DNA of 64,000 nt from Chaetomium olivaceum (lineage: Eukaryota; Ascomycota; Sordariomycetes; Sordariales; Chaetomiaceae): NCBI GenBank assembly GCA_039881045.1, contig JAYWVB010000004.1, forward strand, positions 310,001-374,000, in the 5' to 3' direction. The notes beneath the pieces were generated by a model that saw only the letters and a program-made list of their open reading frames with translations, ran no database searches and was not told the origin of the DNA. Positions 21,168-30,650 of the stretch are shown in pieces. Position 1 is the first letter of the stretch. Each line of letters opens with the position of its first letter. A program made the position numbers and the translations under genes.

Positions 21168-22618
21168 ATGGCTTCTTCCGTCTCTGCCGTCTACCCGATC
21201 CGCCCACGGCCAAACAAACGAGACCAGGGACAATCGGTTCGGATCTCATCGTCACCTACCACTCCGACTTGGCCCAATGCGACATTCTCCCATCTGGCTC
21301 CCGATACACGAGTGCAGGAAACTTCAAGGCCGGGACCTTCCTATCATTCATCCACCCCGCTTTTATCCAGGAGCTGTACCCGCGCCTCCTGAGTACTAGA
21401 GACGAAGAAAGCTCGGGGCTTCCATTGATACTCTCCATGTTCAACACCGAAGCGAGAATAGCAACGCTGGAAGAGGACTGGGAAGGGAAGTGGTTCAGTA
21501 TCGTCGCCCGACTTTTCCCAAACAAGCTCACCTTCCAAGGCGTAGGATTCAGCGGGTGGGAGACAGACGAATTGCAGTCTGTACAGGTGGCACTGGCACT
21601 GCCGCGCGATGACGGCTTGACTCCGTACGCGCTATTATTTTGCACTGAAGCAGAACCTGGCTGCTAACGCTTCCAAGTGTCATCCCCAGCCAGCTCGGTG
21701 GTCCTGACGAGACAGCTCTCTGGCTAACCACTTCAGCACATGTATCCTTTGCCGGCCCTGTCGACCTAGATACCTTCCACATCAAGGAGGGAGTCTGGCC
21801 TGAGCCGCTGATCAAGACTTCGGTGTTCGTCAAACTCGGGTCTTACTTGCAGCCGGAGAACGACCGCCCTCCTCGCAAAGGCATACACATATGCCATGTC
21901 CTCGTTCTATTCCCCGTCGACCAGCAACCCTGGAAGTCTCTTGCCGGGTGGATGCGGACCGCCGCAAACCCCTTTACTAAGGGGTCGTGGATCGCGTGCA
22001 GTGGTCGACTCGTGGGGGTCCTGGACCGCGACCTGATCCGAGGATCTCAGCTGGTCGACTCCAGCGTTCGAATCCTGGTAATCCTCGCCGACAACTGGGA
22101 ATTCATTCGGCAGAATTCCTTGTCTACCAACAATACACCCACGTCAAAATCATCGAACCTTGTCGACAAGTCACCTACGACACCACGCCCAGCTGGCCCC
22201 GGAGGAGTCGCAAGCAGAAACCCATTCTCGTCACCCAACCGTGCTCAAAACCCCACTTCGTCACCTCAGATTAGATCTTCTGCCTCGATGGTTGCCCAAA
22301 GACCACAGAACGCGAAACGACCGCACTAGCAGCCAGCCCTGGAGCACCAGTGGCTTCAATCACGGCGGACCCTGCCCCGATGTTCACAGTTCCATCTTCA
22401 GGTATGGATCGCCGCCTGCCAGACCCACGGCTCGCCTAACCGTTGATCTAGATGGCGATGACTCGAACGGCGCTTCGGACACAGAGGAATTGTTGGACGC
22501 TCAATTCGTGTCGAATAGCAGTACCTCAACAAAGAAGAGGAAGGAAGCAAGCTCTCCCGAACCGGTCAGAAGCAAGAGATCCACAGCAGGAAGGAAGAAG
22601 GCGCGGCTGTATGACTAA
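21168..22618 (+). CDS. Unrecognised gene in the inserted segment, possible OB-fold protein
   Basis: I do not recognise this family. Coding sequence is clear from about 21200 to 22330. A 65-base intron (21625-21689, GTACGC...GCTAAC...CCAG) joins two exons in frame, so ...LPRDDGLTP runs into QLGGPDETALWL. The second exon contains KGIHICHVLVLFPV and GSWIACSGRLVGVLDRDLI followed by SVRILVILADNWEFI, alternating hydrophobic strands that look like a five-strand OB fold (inference). A Ser/Pro/Asn-rich tail follows. One frame change near 22290-22330 and a second likely intron (about 22403-22452) lead into an acidic then basic end (DGDDSNGASDTEELLD, KKRKE, GRKKARLYD) suggesting nuclear location. The start is uncertain; the ATG at 21168 is in another frame, so a short upstream exon or a different start is needed. 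It is transcribed away from the truncated helicase. Confidence 0.55.
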
Positions 22619-22880
22619 ACCCGACCTTGATTTGATCAAATAGACAATTGCCCCTGCCCTAATATCAATCGCACGAAGGAATTCTGATACCGCTATGGGG
22701 GCTACCTGCACCAGCATGTTCCTCCAGGCTTCCTTTGGCGTGCCGCTGCGCGGCACGGTCCCTCTTGTTGCACCATAAAGAGGTGAAGAAGCTAGGGAGC
22801 TAAGAGCTTGGCTATAAGGTGAAGATGGAGCATGGACCACCAGATTACATAACCCACAGGTAGGGGTTGGTTCCGTGACA

Positions 22881-22931
22881 CCCCCCTACTTCGTAGGGGG
22901 TAAGCGGAAAAATTGTCCTATAACCCCCAAG
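22881..22931 (-). repeat. Outer half of the right terminal inverted repeat (detached)
   Basis: Read on the minus strand this gives CTTGGGGGTTATAGGAC and continues through the same hairpin as the left repeat. The match stops exactly where the 17737-22880 segment begins, and the rest of the repeat is found on the far side of that segment at about 17690-17736. The flanking TA at 22932-22933 equals that of the left end. Confidence 0.75.
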
Positions 22932-23224
22932 TAATTCTGGAGATTAACGAGGGTGAGGAGGAAATTTGGTATGGTAGTCGAAAGGCAGTAGAGATCTTGG
23001 CAGGATAAGAGTGTAGTATAGCGTATCTCAATCAATGCGCCCCCTTTGTTTAGTACCTCTAAGCGTACACGAGACATAATCAGGATGCAGAATACGGAGC
23101 TACAGAAACAGGTATGGGCCCCAAGCAACTGCAGTGTAGGCCGCTCTATACAGTGACTTTCCTCCGGTGTCTAGTCATACACACAAATCCTACATCTATC
23201 TCACAGACAGTGATCATACACATT

Positions 23225-23997
23225 CTAAACTACAATCGCCGCAACAACCACTGCAAACCCCGACCACATGATATACACAGTCTGTGACCTAGAACCCGCA
23301 TAGCCCATTGCCGATGATGGGGCTGTCGTGGTGGATATCGTGGAAGTTGTCTCCGTCCCAGTCGCAGCAATGGATGACGTGCTGGTGATGATGGCTGCTG
23401 AGCTCTCGGTGGCGGCAGTGACACCTGATGTTGCCGTGGTCTTTGGCAGCGTGGTCTGTGACACTGTGGTCCCCGTTGCCGATGAAGACTCTTGGAACTC
23501 GGCAATATCCAAGACATAGGTCCCGTTCCCCTTTTCCCCTTTGGCAAAGACTTCGTAGCTCGCCCAGCTCGGTTGGCCGTCACCCTTGAGTGACGCGCAT
23601 GCCTCGAAGTAGTAGTTGCTCGCGCAGATGCTCTCTCCGTCGCTGTTGATGCCGCCCCCGCCTCAGTGCAGGAGACAAAGAGCTGAGTGATGGTACGGGA
23701 GAGGTTGTCGAAGAAGTCGTCGTTGTCCAGCGAGCCCGGCGACAGGCAGGACCGGCAGCCGTTCATCGAGGTGTACCACCCGTCGGGGTTGGGGATGCAT
23801 GCGCAGTTTCGGATGCCACTGTTTGGCCCCTTGAGCTTCTGGCAAGTGAGCATCGTCTGGTAAATGGGCCAGCACCCGCACTCATCGAGCTTGGTTGGCC
23901 CATCGGACGCCGACTTCACCGATGACCAGCCGTTGGGCGAGGCGGTCGACAGCGCAACCAAGGCCGACAGGGCCACGAAGGAGGCCGGATAGTACAT
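23225..23997 (-). pseudogene. Secreted, cysteine-rich, probably GPI-anchored protein with one frame break
   Basis: The ATG at 23997 opens a signal peptide (PASFVALSALVALSTAS). It is followed by a Cys-rich domain with about eight cysteines (DECGCWPIYQTML, RNCACIPNPDGWY, NGCRSCLSPG) up to FVSCTEAG. From there the coding frame moves by one base at a C5 run (about 23652-23656). In the new frame the protein continues as INSDGESICASNYYFEACAS and WASYEVFAKGEKGNG. It then has a Ser/Thr-rich region and a hydrophobic tail (YIMWSGFAVVVAAIVV) right at the stop, the layout of a GPI attachment signal. With the base restored it would be 257 residues. The family is common on fungal cell surfaces but has no assigned function. 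The homopolymer position makes a sequencing error as likely as true loss. Confidence 0.7.
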
Positions 23998-24625
23998 TGT
24001 TGAACGACGAGGGAGGTTCTACCCGGCTGCGAGGCTGTGATGTGTTGACGGGATGTGTTTTTCATGTGTTTTTCTGTGCTGTTTGAAGCCGGAAAAAGGG
24101 GGTGCTAAATTGGACAGCTGAGGCAAGGGTAGGGAGTGTAATTTCCATCGACAGGGGTGCGCCTGTCAATTTCGCGCCGTTTGCCTGACACAAGATCTTT
24201 GCATGTCTTAGCTCGAGAGGAGGAATCCGAACGCGATAACATTGCCTGTGTGGCGCGCCAAAGTCCAACAGCAGAATGGACTTTTGAGGTGCTTCTGTAA
24301 ATATTATTAGGCATCTACCTCTCTATGCCATAACCTTTATACTTGCGACTGCTGATGAGGGTGACTCGATCACTTGACTATGTTGTGTCTTTCAAATTCA
24401 CTCCAAAACCGCTCCTCAGAGGAGAAAAGCATAACGAATCTTTATCTACCCAAATGCTGCGAGGTAATTACCACCGGTGAAGCTGGATCAGGTCCATAGT
24501 ATTCTAAATTCCTCTATATTGTGACAGCTGTTCCCTCCTATTATGAGCCGTTTTGGTGTCGTAAGTTCATCAACCGTCCCGCATACCTCCATTCTATAAT
24601 ACCAGTGTTAGATACAAAACTTCCA
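23998..24625. other. Intergenic region, no gene seen
   Basis: Upstream region of the secreted-protein gene and 3' flank of the nitrate transporter. No coding or repeat feature was recognised. Confidence 0.5.
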
Positions 24626-26339
24626 TCAGTTACCACCCAGCTGCTTTCTTGGTAGCGGGGGTATCCAGCTTAATGCCAATGTCAGGCCGATATGTATTAC
24701 CCCGATGACCCAAAACCCCATTGCATAGTTGGTCCCGTCACCCATGAACCGAAAGACGATAGAAAATATGACACCGCCTAGGTTACCGCCCGCCCCAGTA
24801 AGGCCCGACAGGATGCCGTTTGCAGAGGGATGTACATGCGGCAAGAGCGAAAAGTTGGCGCCGTTCCCGGCCTGGAGAAAGATGGCCACGAGCGCAATCA
24901 ACCCAAACACTGTTGCCTCGTTGTCCGGGTTAAGCTGCCCGATAATGATGAGCAGGGTACCCGCCATGACACCACACATCACAATCCAGCCCTTCTTCAG
25001 CCATAAGTTCTGACCAGAGTGCTTGTAGAGCAGATCACTGATAGCGCCGCCGAACGGGCGGGTGACGAAGTCGAGAAAGCCAAATATGGCTGCCCGGTTG
25101 GTTGCATCGGTCTGCGAGAAGTACGGAAATGTTTTGAAGTAGTAGGATGCGAGAATGGAATTGATGGCCAGCTCGGCGCCGAACGAATTCATGTAGGAAA
25201 AGACGTGAAACGCCGTCTGTGGGGAGAAGGTAACACGCATAGCCTCCGACAGCGTTGGTTTTGTGATGATCTCTTCGTGGACCGCCTCTGCACTGCCCTG
25301 GCTCAGTATTTGCGCTTCGTGGTCGAAGATGACAGGGGCGGAGATGTATGTTTCCTTCTTCTTTTTGTCGTCATCCTCCTTGGCGGATAGGTTCTCGGGT
25401 GTGTCAGAGGGGAACCTGTCGGTAATAGAGCCAGGGACATCCGTAACAGTGGAAGCCACGTAGCTAGCGCTTTGGGGATCGTGATCCTCCTGAAGGGCGT
25501 GGTGGCGCTCGCTCCAGTGGCCCGTGGGGGTGTCGGGACAGAGGCACAAAAGAGCGACGCCAACGGCAATGACCATGATCAGGGGGACGATGAAGGTCAA
25601 GCGCCAAGATTGACCTGTACTAAAGCCGCGTGCGACAAAGGAGTTGAACACCGCTGGCATGATGAAGTAGGTGATGCCGCCGCCGGCGGTTCCAAACCCG
25701 CCGGTGAGGGCATTGGCAGTGCCTACAATGCCTTTGTCAAAGAATCCTGTTGTCCAGACTTGACACGGAACGAATGCGCCGCCAAGAATGCCGATAAAGA
25801 AACGGCTAGCGTAAAGGCCTTCGGCGCTGTTGACGAGAGGGGCGAGACCGAGGGGGATTGAGCCGACTAGTAGAAGGCCGCCGAAGACTTTGCGAGGGCC
25901 GAATTTGTCACATAGCGGTCCAGCGACAACACGGACTAAAAGCCTGATCAGAGAGGGAAATTGTAAGTGTCTGGTATGTAACTAGAGTACGGGTGGCACC
26001 CACGTAACGCAGAGTGATACGATATTGGAGTTGGCCACTTGAGTGGACGTAAGAGAAAGGTCTTCCTTAATGGTGGCCGTCAACTGTAGAACAAGGCCGG
26101 GCATTAGTACCGAGAAAAGCATAAACAAAGCCGGGATAGGTAGTTAAGTGACTGGTGGTTTGTCTTACTAAGGGCGGAAATGTATACCATGCCCAAAACG
26201 CTATCATGAAACCAAACCAAGAGAAGAAGAAGACGCGACCGTAGACATTGATAGGGTTGAAAAAAGGAATGGCCCGGGCTTTCCGGTTGATAGGGTTCAC
26301 GTCCGGACCGACATACAGGTCGGAGAACTTGAACGTCAT
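24626..26339 (-). CDS. nrtA: High-affinity nitrate transporter, NrtA/CrnA type (MFS)
   Basis: This plasma-membrane permease imports nitrate (and nitrite) with protons and feeds nitrate reductase. Three exons (26339-26169, 26083-26004, 25943-24626) with introns of 85 and 60 bases join in frame to 522 residues, the family's usual size. Diagnostic features are the N-terminal [38 protein letters not shown] between helices 2 and 3, and the two nitrate signatures of the NNP family, [16 protein letters not shown] and [17 protein letters not shown] long hydrophilic loop of about 90 residues, rich in Asp, Lys and Ser, separates the two six-helix halves, as in Aspergillus CrnA. The frame is intact. Its upstream region has three GATAAG sites and a NIT4/NirA-type palindrome, consistent with nitrate induction and nitrogen repression. 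No nitrate or nitrite reductase gene is in the window. Confidence 0.95.
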
Positions 26340-26681
26340 TTTGGCTGACTCGACCGGAGGACAGGAAGGTCTTCTACAGCGGTCTATGGAAATATGGTTG
26401 CGACGCCGGCTTCCTGGCTGCTTGTTGCTAACGAACCAGCCTGTAGCGTATTTGGGAACGGTTGTCCTGCTGCCCTTATATGAGAATACGGGCCGTCGAA
26501 GGCCTGCCTATATCGGAGGAACGGGAGTCGCGAGCCCGAGATGTCAAACTCCGGAACCTCGTGCCACTCTTTTCATGGTGATCTGTAATATTGTGGTCGC
26601 CAACTGTGTGCGCGTGAGGGCTTTCTCCCCGGCAAAGATAGGAAATGCACGACACGAGCCCTGGCGGGTGGAAACCGGTCA

Positions 26682-27159
26682 GATAAGTTGGTACGCTCTT
26701 TGGATGGGGCATGGCGCTGATTTGCGGGTAAGGTACCGGGGGGGGGGGGGGGGGGGGGACACGGAGATGCAAGTCCAGGAGAGAGAGGCGGTCTAATCCC
26801 GTTCGGAAATGCATCATTATGGCGACGCAGCTTTGGCGGATATAACTCCTTGGAGACCAACCCCGGCCGAGTAGAAGCATCATGGAGGCGTGCCGATGAT
26901 ATTGACCTGGGACGAGCCGCGTCCTTCTCTTCCATCACGGCCATCAAATATTCGAAAGCGCACAACAATTTTATCCAAGACGCCGCGAAGAAGCCGAGAT
27001 AGGAAGGGGCATGGGGGGTGCTCAGACTTGTTCTGACGCTTATCATAGATTGATTGACTTGGTCTTATCTCTCGGAAAGCCTCTCATACCAAAAAATAAA
27101 AAATAAAACCGGGTTGTCCCGGCAGTGGGTCAGTTTCACGACGCCTCGATCTCCGCGGA
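26682..27159. promoter_or_regulatory. Candidate nitrate/nitrogen control region of the transporter gene
   Basis: Upstream of the nitrate transporter ATG (26339) there are three exact GATAAG hexamers, at 26682-26687 (plus strand), 27039-27044 and 27064-27069 (both minus strand). GATAAG-type words are the targets of the nitrogen GATA activator (NIT2/AreA). At 27152-27159 is the exact palindrome TCCGCGGA, within CTCCGCGG at 27151-27158. It fits both the Neurospora NIT4 site and the Aspergillus NirA consensus. The palindrome is about 810 bases from the ATG. Binding is inferred from the motifs only. Confidence 0.5.
26738..26758. repeat. G21 homopolymer
   Basis: A run of 21 G residues lies about 400 bases upstream of the nitrate transporter. 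It is long enough to form stacked G-quadruplexes and also to be mis-sized by sequencing. It lies within the transporter's putative promoter. Confidence 0.9.
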
Positions 27160-28136
27160 ACGCCTACCTGCGATGTCAGCAAGGTTGAAGGAGATAGCGC
27201 ACTTATAAGTCACGATAGTCGAAGCCATGGGCCCCCACGCCCCCATTCTTAAAGAGCCCAGGCCCAGATCGCCAGCTGCCGTTGCACGCCTCGTTGGGAA
27301 TGCTTGAACCTGCATCAACAGTTTTGCTTTCCTCGTTGAAATTATGATGCAAATTTCCCTACCACAACAATTTCTAGCTACATACCTGTCGCCATATTCC
27401 ATCCGCTATTTTTCATATCAGCAGCTATATGCTCTCACAGTCCGTGGTCTGACCTTCTCCATGCAAAGGCACCTGCCTCTTGTGTCAAGACACCTGTGGC
27501 CAGGCCCGGAAACATCAACGAGAAGTATGCATGTCCTTACAAAGCAGCTTACTGATTGTTCCCGCACATTATATGGGATTGTAGGCATGCCAATGACGTG
27601 GTTGCATGCACATCAGCCCGCCTCGAGTATCTCCGTTCACGATCACATTGTATGCAGCTACTACCTTACGTAGCTATGACAATTTTACTACCTGCTTACA
27701 CCCAATTGAGTCTTCATATGGCGTTTGTTTTAGTCACGGTTCGTACATTGTGTGCGGTGTTGGTAATGGACTTTTCGCTTACCCTTCTCGAGCGACTTAA
27801 TGGCAGAAAGAAAGATCGTTTGAGGATCTAGTGACCACCAGGGATTATCACGCGAGATTTCGTAACGTCTGTCCAAAATGCCCCGTCAAAATTATCCCGA
27901 TTCACTCCAGGTTATACCGTCTCAACAATACTCGGTTTTACGTTTGATGGTATCCCTGAGAACCCACGCCGGGATAAATCTGTGGGCCCAGTGGAACTCG
28001 TGTGAAGCAACCCGCCTTCCCCGCCTGCCCCCTCAACTCCCTATTTTCAGTCCCCAACTCAAACTCCGCTCAAAGGAACCCCCGTTCTTGCCCTGTCCAC
28101 CTTCAAGAATAACAGAGAGCTCTCGGTGCCTTTACA
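27160..28136. other. Intergenic region, no gene seen
   Basis: Divergent upstream space between the nitrate transporter and the YBR137W-like gene. Only short open frames without recognisable features are present. Confidence 0.5.
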
Positions 28137-28838
28137 ATGGCCCTTTCCGCTCCTAGCACGGACGTAAGCCTCACTCATAACCCCAAATTTCCCGCTCAAG
28201 CCGTGTTGAACACGCTAGTGAGAAAACCTATACTTTTAACTAACCCAACAACTCAATCGGACACAGCCAGCGGTTCTAATCGCTCAAGAAACCAGTGATG
28301 AGTACACCTTCCGCACTTTTACCACGGACACAGCCTGGGAGCTCGGCACCGCCTTGCGCGCGCGGCTGCTCGCCCTGCCGTCCGGCCAGCGCAAGCCCGC
28401 GCTCATCTCCATCGCGCTAGCAACCGCCACCGGCAGCGGCAACAGCAGCGCACCGCACGTCATCTTCCAGAGCGCGACCGAGTCCGGGACCGTCCCGGAC
28501 AACGAGAACTGGGTGCGGCGCAAGCGCAACACGGTGCTGCGGTGGGGCCTCTCGAGCTGGGCCATGCGTATGAAGACAGCGGCCGGCCTGGGCCCGGTCT
28601 ACACGGCGGACCGCGAGGAACAGATCGAGGCGGCATTTGTGAAGAAGTATTCTCTGGCAAGCTCCAGCGGTGGGGCTGTGGCGGATGAGTATGCTATTCA
28701 CGGGGTGGGTGGCCGGTACGGGTGCATGGTGTTGAGGGGATCGTTGCCGTAGTGGTTGTTAGTGGACTGAAGCAGGAGGATGACCATGCGGTTGTGGCGG
28801 AGACGGTGAGGGATATTGTTGCGTTGCAGAGTAAGTAA
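28137..28838 (+). pseudogene. YBR137W/HbpS-like protein (UPF0303 family), one frame break
   Basis: This is a small soluble protein related to yeast YBR137W and bacterial HbpS/GlcG-like proteins. The fold binds heme or small ligands in some members; the fungal role is not settled. Exon 1 (28137-28163, MALSAPSTD) joins exon 2 (28267 on) across a 103-base intron with TTAACTAACCC and an ACAG end. Conserved blocks are FTTDTAWELGTALRARL, ALISIALATATG, NENWVRRKRNTVLR and AAFVKKYSLASSSGG. At 28702-28705 a run of four G breaks the frame exactly where the family has a glycine-rich IHGGG motif. In the next frame the protein continues as VRVHGVEGIVAVVVVSGLKQ to a stop at 28836-28838. One extra G would give 199 residues. 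A homopolymer undercall is the simplest explanation. Confidence 0.78.
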
Positions 28839-29237
28839 GTTAGAAAAGGGGGAGGGAGCGCTGGGAGAATAGCTCAGTTTTCTTGACTCCACATGCTCGG
28901 GTACTGTACTTGAGCCTCCGCATTGGAGCTGGCGAGGGCTACTGAATATAAAACAGCACGTTTTCTGCAAGTATCACCATCGAAGACACACAAGACGGCG
29001 ACGATCACTGGCACACCGGAATCGACAGTCATAACAATAAGTCCAATGAGCCCCCCTTGGACAGAACACTTCACGTTTGAAACGCCTAGCATCCAACCAA
29101 CGCAACCATAATCCCTCGCCGTTCCAATCTTTTCCTGTCGCCTCGCCTTGCCAGGCATTCCCAAAAGCCACCATTATGACCGTAGGCGGACGGGTTCTTG
29201 TTAATGCAACCGACCAAAACACAAGCCCTCGGGACCT

Positions 29238-30650
29238 TCACCATGGTTCGTAAACATAGCACAGCGGAGTACCGCCCACCGTGTCCATCGTCTGCCCTAT
29301 TGTCACATTCCTGTTAAGTGGCTCAAAACCCATGTTGTCTTCAAGAACTGCCTCAGGTGTAGGCGGCCGGTCAAACATGGTATTTGTGCCAGAAATGGTC
29401 TGCAACAGTTAGAGACGGTTCGAGTCTTTGCCGGGCGTAAATTTAGGCCATAGGCTAGCTGGGGTTTACGTACCTGTCTGTTCTCCCAGTCCAAGTTTTG
29501 CCAGATAAAGTGCATCCGGTCAATGTTGCCATGGTGGAGGTAGAAGCCCGGCTCCAGGGCAGAGAAGTAGAAATCGCTCCCCGGGTCGCCGCTGATGGCG
29601 TAGTGCCCACCACCATGCACGGCAATGCCGACGCGGGCAGCCTCCGGCCACCGACCATCACCTTGCACGAGGGCCTGGAAGAGGGCAATGTCTTTGCCGT
29701 TGAGGATCGGCTCAGTGGTGTTGCGAAGTGTCGCCCAGCGGTTGCAAACATCGTTGTTTAGGTCGCGCTTGAAGCAGCGAGGGTTGTAAGCGAGGGGGTT
29801 TCGTGAACCGACAGGTCCCAAGTTAACGGTGTAGTTGGAAAACGGACCCGAGGTCAAGCACCCGCCTCCAGAGCCGGGGCGGGCACCACCGATGGCCGGC
29901 CGATGTCCTTCGATAAACTCGCCGTTTCCTCCGAGTGAGTACTCGCTGCCGTCGAACACCGGTGACTTGTCCATGGAGCCCACGCTACCGCAATCCAATC
30001 CCCACTCCCAATAAGGGAAGACGCCTACAGATATGGTTAGGACAACGGTCACAAAGACTGCTCCCAGCCCTGCCCGAGCTTTGCTAGTGAAGCTATCCCG
30101 AAGACCAAAGACTCACCGTTGTACCCGCAGAGATCCCGCAAATCCTGCTCAAGAACCCAGTTGTAATGACGGTGCCAGAGGAGGAAGGTAGCAGAGTTGT
30201 GCACATAGGGGGTCTGGTAGTAATGCAGCGCGCCATAGTCATCCCATGCCGTTCGGACGCCGTCCAAGCCCTTGTGTCGTGCCGGCTTTTCCATCAGACA
30301 CTGAACGGCCTGTTGATAACCCTGACGGTCGTCAAGGGTCATGTTGCGCCTAATGACATGTTAACTCGACATTTTTGCTCCTTTTGCATCATAATTCCCC
30401 TCCATCTCCTTTCCGTGACCTAGTGGTGGACTCACCATTCCTTCCGGATCCGCACCTTGTCCTTGGTACAGCCGGTCGTTGCCTTTTCAGCACGTGCCAT
30501 GGCATTTTCGTAGGCAATCCGTCCCAGCTCGCGGATGGCTTTGCCGCTATCCATCTCAGCTTGGGTGAACGAGGGAATTTGGGCCGTCGGCGCGCTGACG
30601 GCAGAGCCGACCAGCAGCGCACTTGCGAGCAGCACAATGGACTTCATCAT
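29238..30650 (-). CDS. Secreted tyrosinase (type-3 copper oxidase)
   Basis: This enzyme hydroxylates monophenols and/or oxidises catechols to quinones, using a di-copper centre. Four exons (30650-30436, 30349-30117, 30024-29474, 29399-29238) and three introns of 86, 92 and 74 bases join in frame to 386 residues. A signal peptide (SIVLLASALLVGSAVSA) begins the protein. The copper A histidines are in ALHYYQTPYVHNS and FLLWHRHYNW. The copper B site shows VHGGGHYAISG and FYLHHGNIDRMHFIWQ. The short length, the lack of a C-terminal cap domain and the export signal match the small secreted tyrosinase group of ascomycetes, not the intracellular melanin enzymes. All copper ligands appear present and the frame is intact. 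The substrate cannot be told from sequence. Neighbours give no pathway hint. Confidence 0.93.

Larger units (their letters stand above)
17737..22880. mobile_element. 5.1 kb inserted segment with Helitron-type helicase and an accessory gene
   Basis: This segment interrupts the right terminal repeat of the outer element, so both of its edges can be placed to within a few bases: 17737 (TTATCACGG...) and 22880 (...CCGTGACA). The edges form a short imperfect inverted repeat, TATCACGG against TGTCACGG. The flanking C-runs (4 and 6) total about three more than the 7 in the uninterrupted left repeat, which could be a tiny duplication or simply slippage. Contents from the left are tandem repeats, a minus-strand PIF1-like helicase gene lacking its front, and a plus-strand gene of unknown function. 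No Rep domain is present. It is best read as an internally deleted Helitron-like element, but the ends do not match the Helitron at 32-38 kb, so the class is uncertain. Confidence 0.6.
15295..22931. mobile_element. Outer TA-flanked inverted-repeat element, interrupted twice
   Basis: The left repeat (15295-about 15383) begins CTTGGGGGTTGTGGGAC and is flanked by TA at 15293-15294. Its inverse is found in two pieces. The outer part lies at 22881-22931, flanked by TA at 22932-22933. The inner part (the GCGAAAACTCTGGGACACGAC segment and beyond) lies at about 17690-17736. Removing the segment 17737-22880 joins the two pieces into one continuous terminal repeat. Removing transposon B (15634-17475) as well leaves an element of only about 650 bases with an AT-rich core, so it is either a MITE or a heavily decayed Tc1/mariner-type element. 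The repeats contain a perfect hairpin, CCCCCTAC TTC GTAGGGGG. The nesting order is deduced from the sequence; the superfamily is inferred from the TA duplication. Confidence 0.75.

Noticed and set aside
24626..26339. Nitrate assimilation gene cluster
   Set aside because: Only the transporter is present. No nitrate or nitrite reductase gene is found in the window.
13550..30650. Secondary-metabolite cluster linking the enoyl-reductase-like enzyme and tyrosinase
   Set aside because: There is no polyketide synthase, peptide synthetase, terpene enzyme or cluster regulator between them, and they are 15 kb apart with transposons in between.
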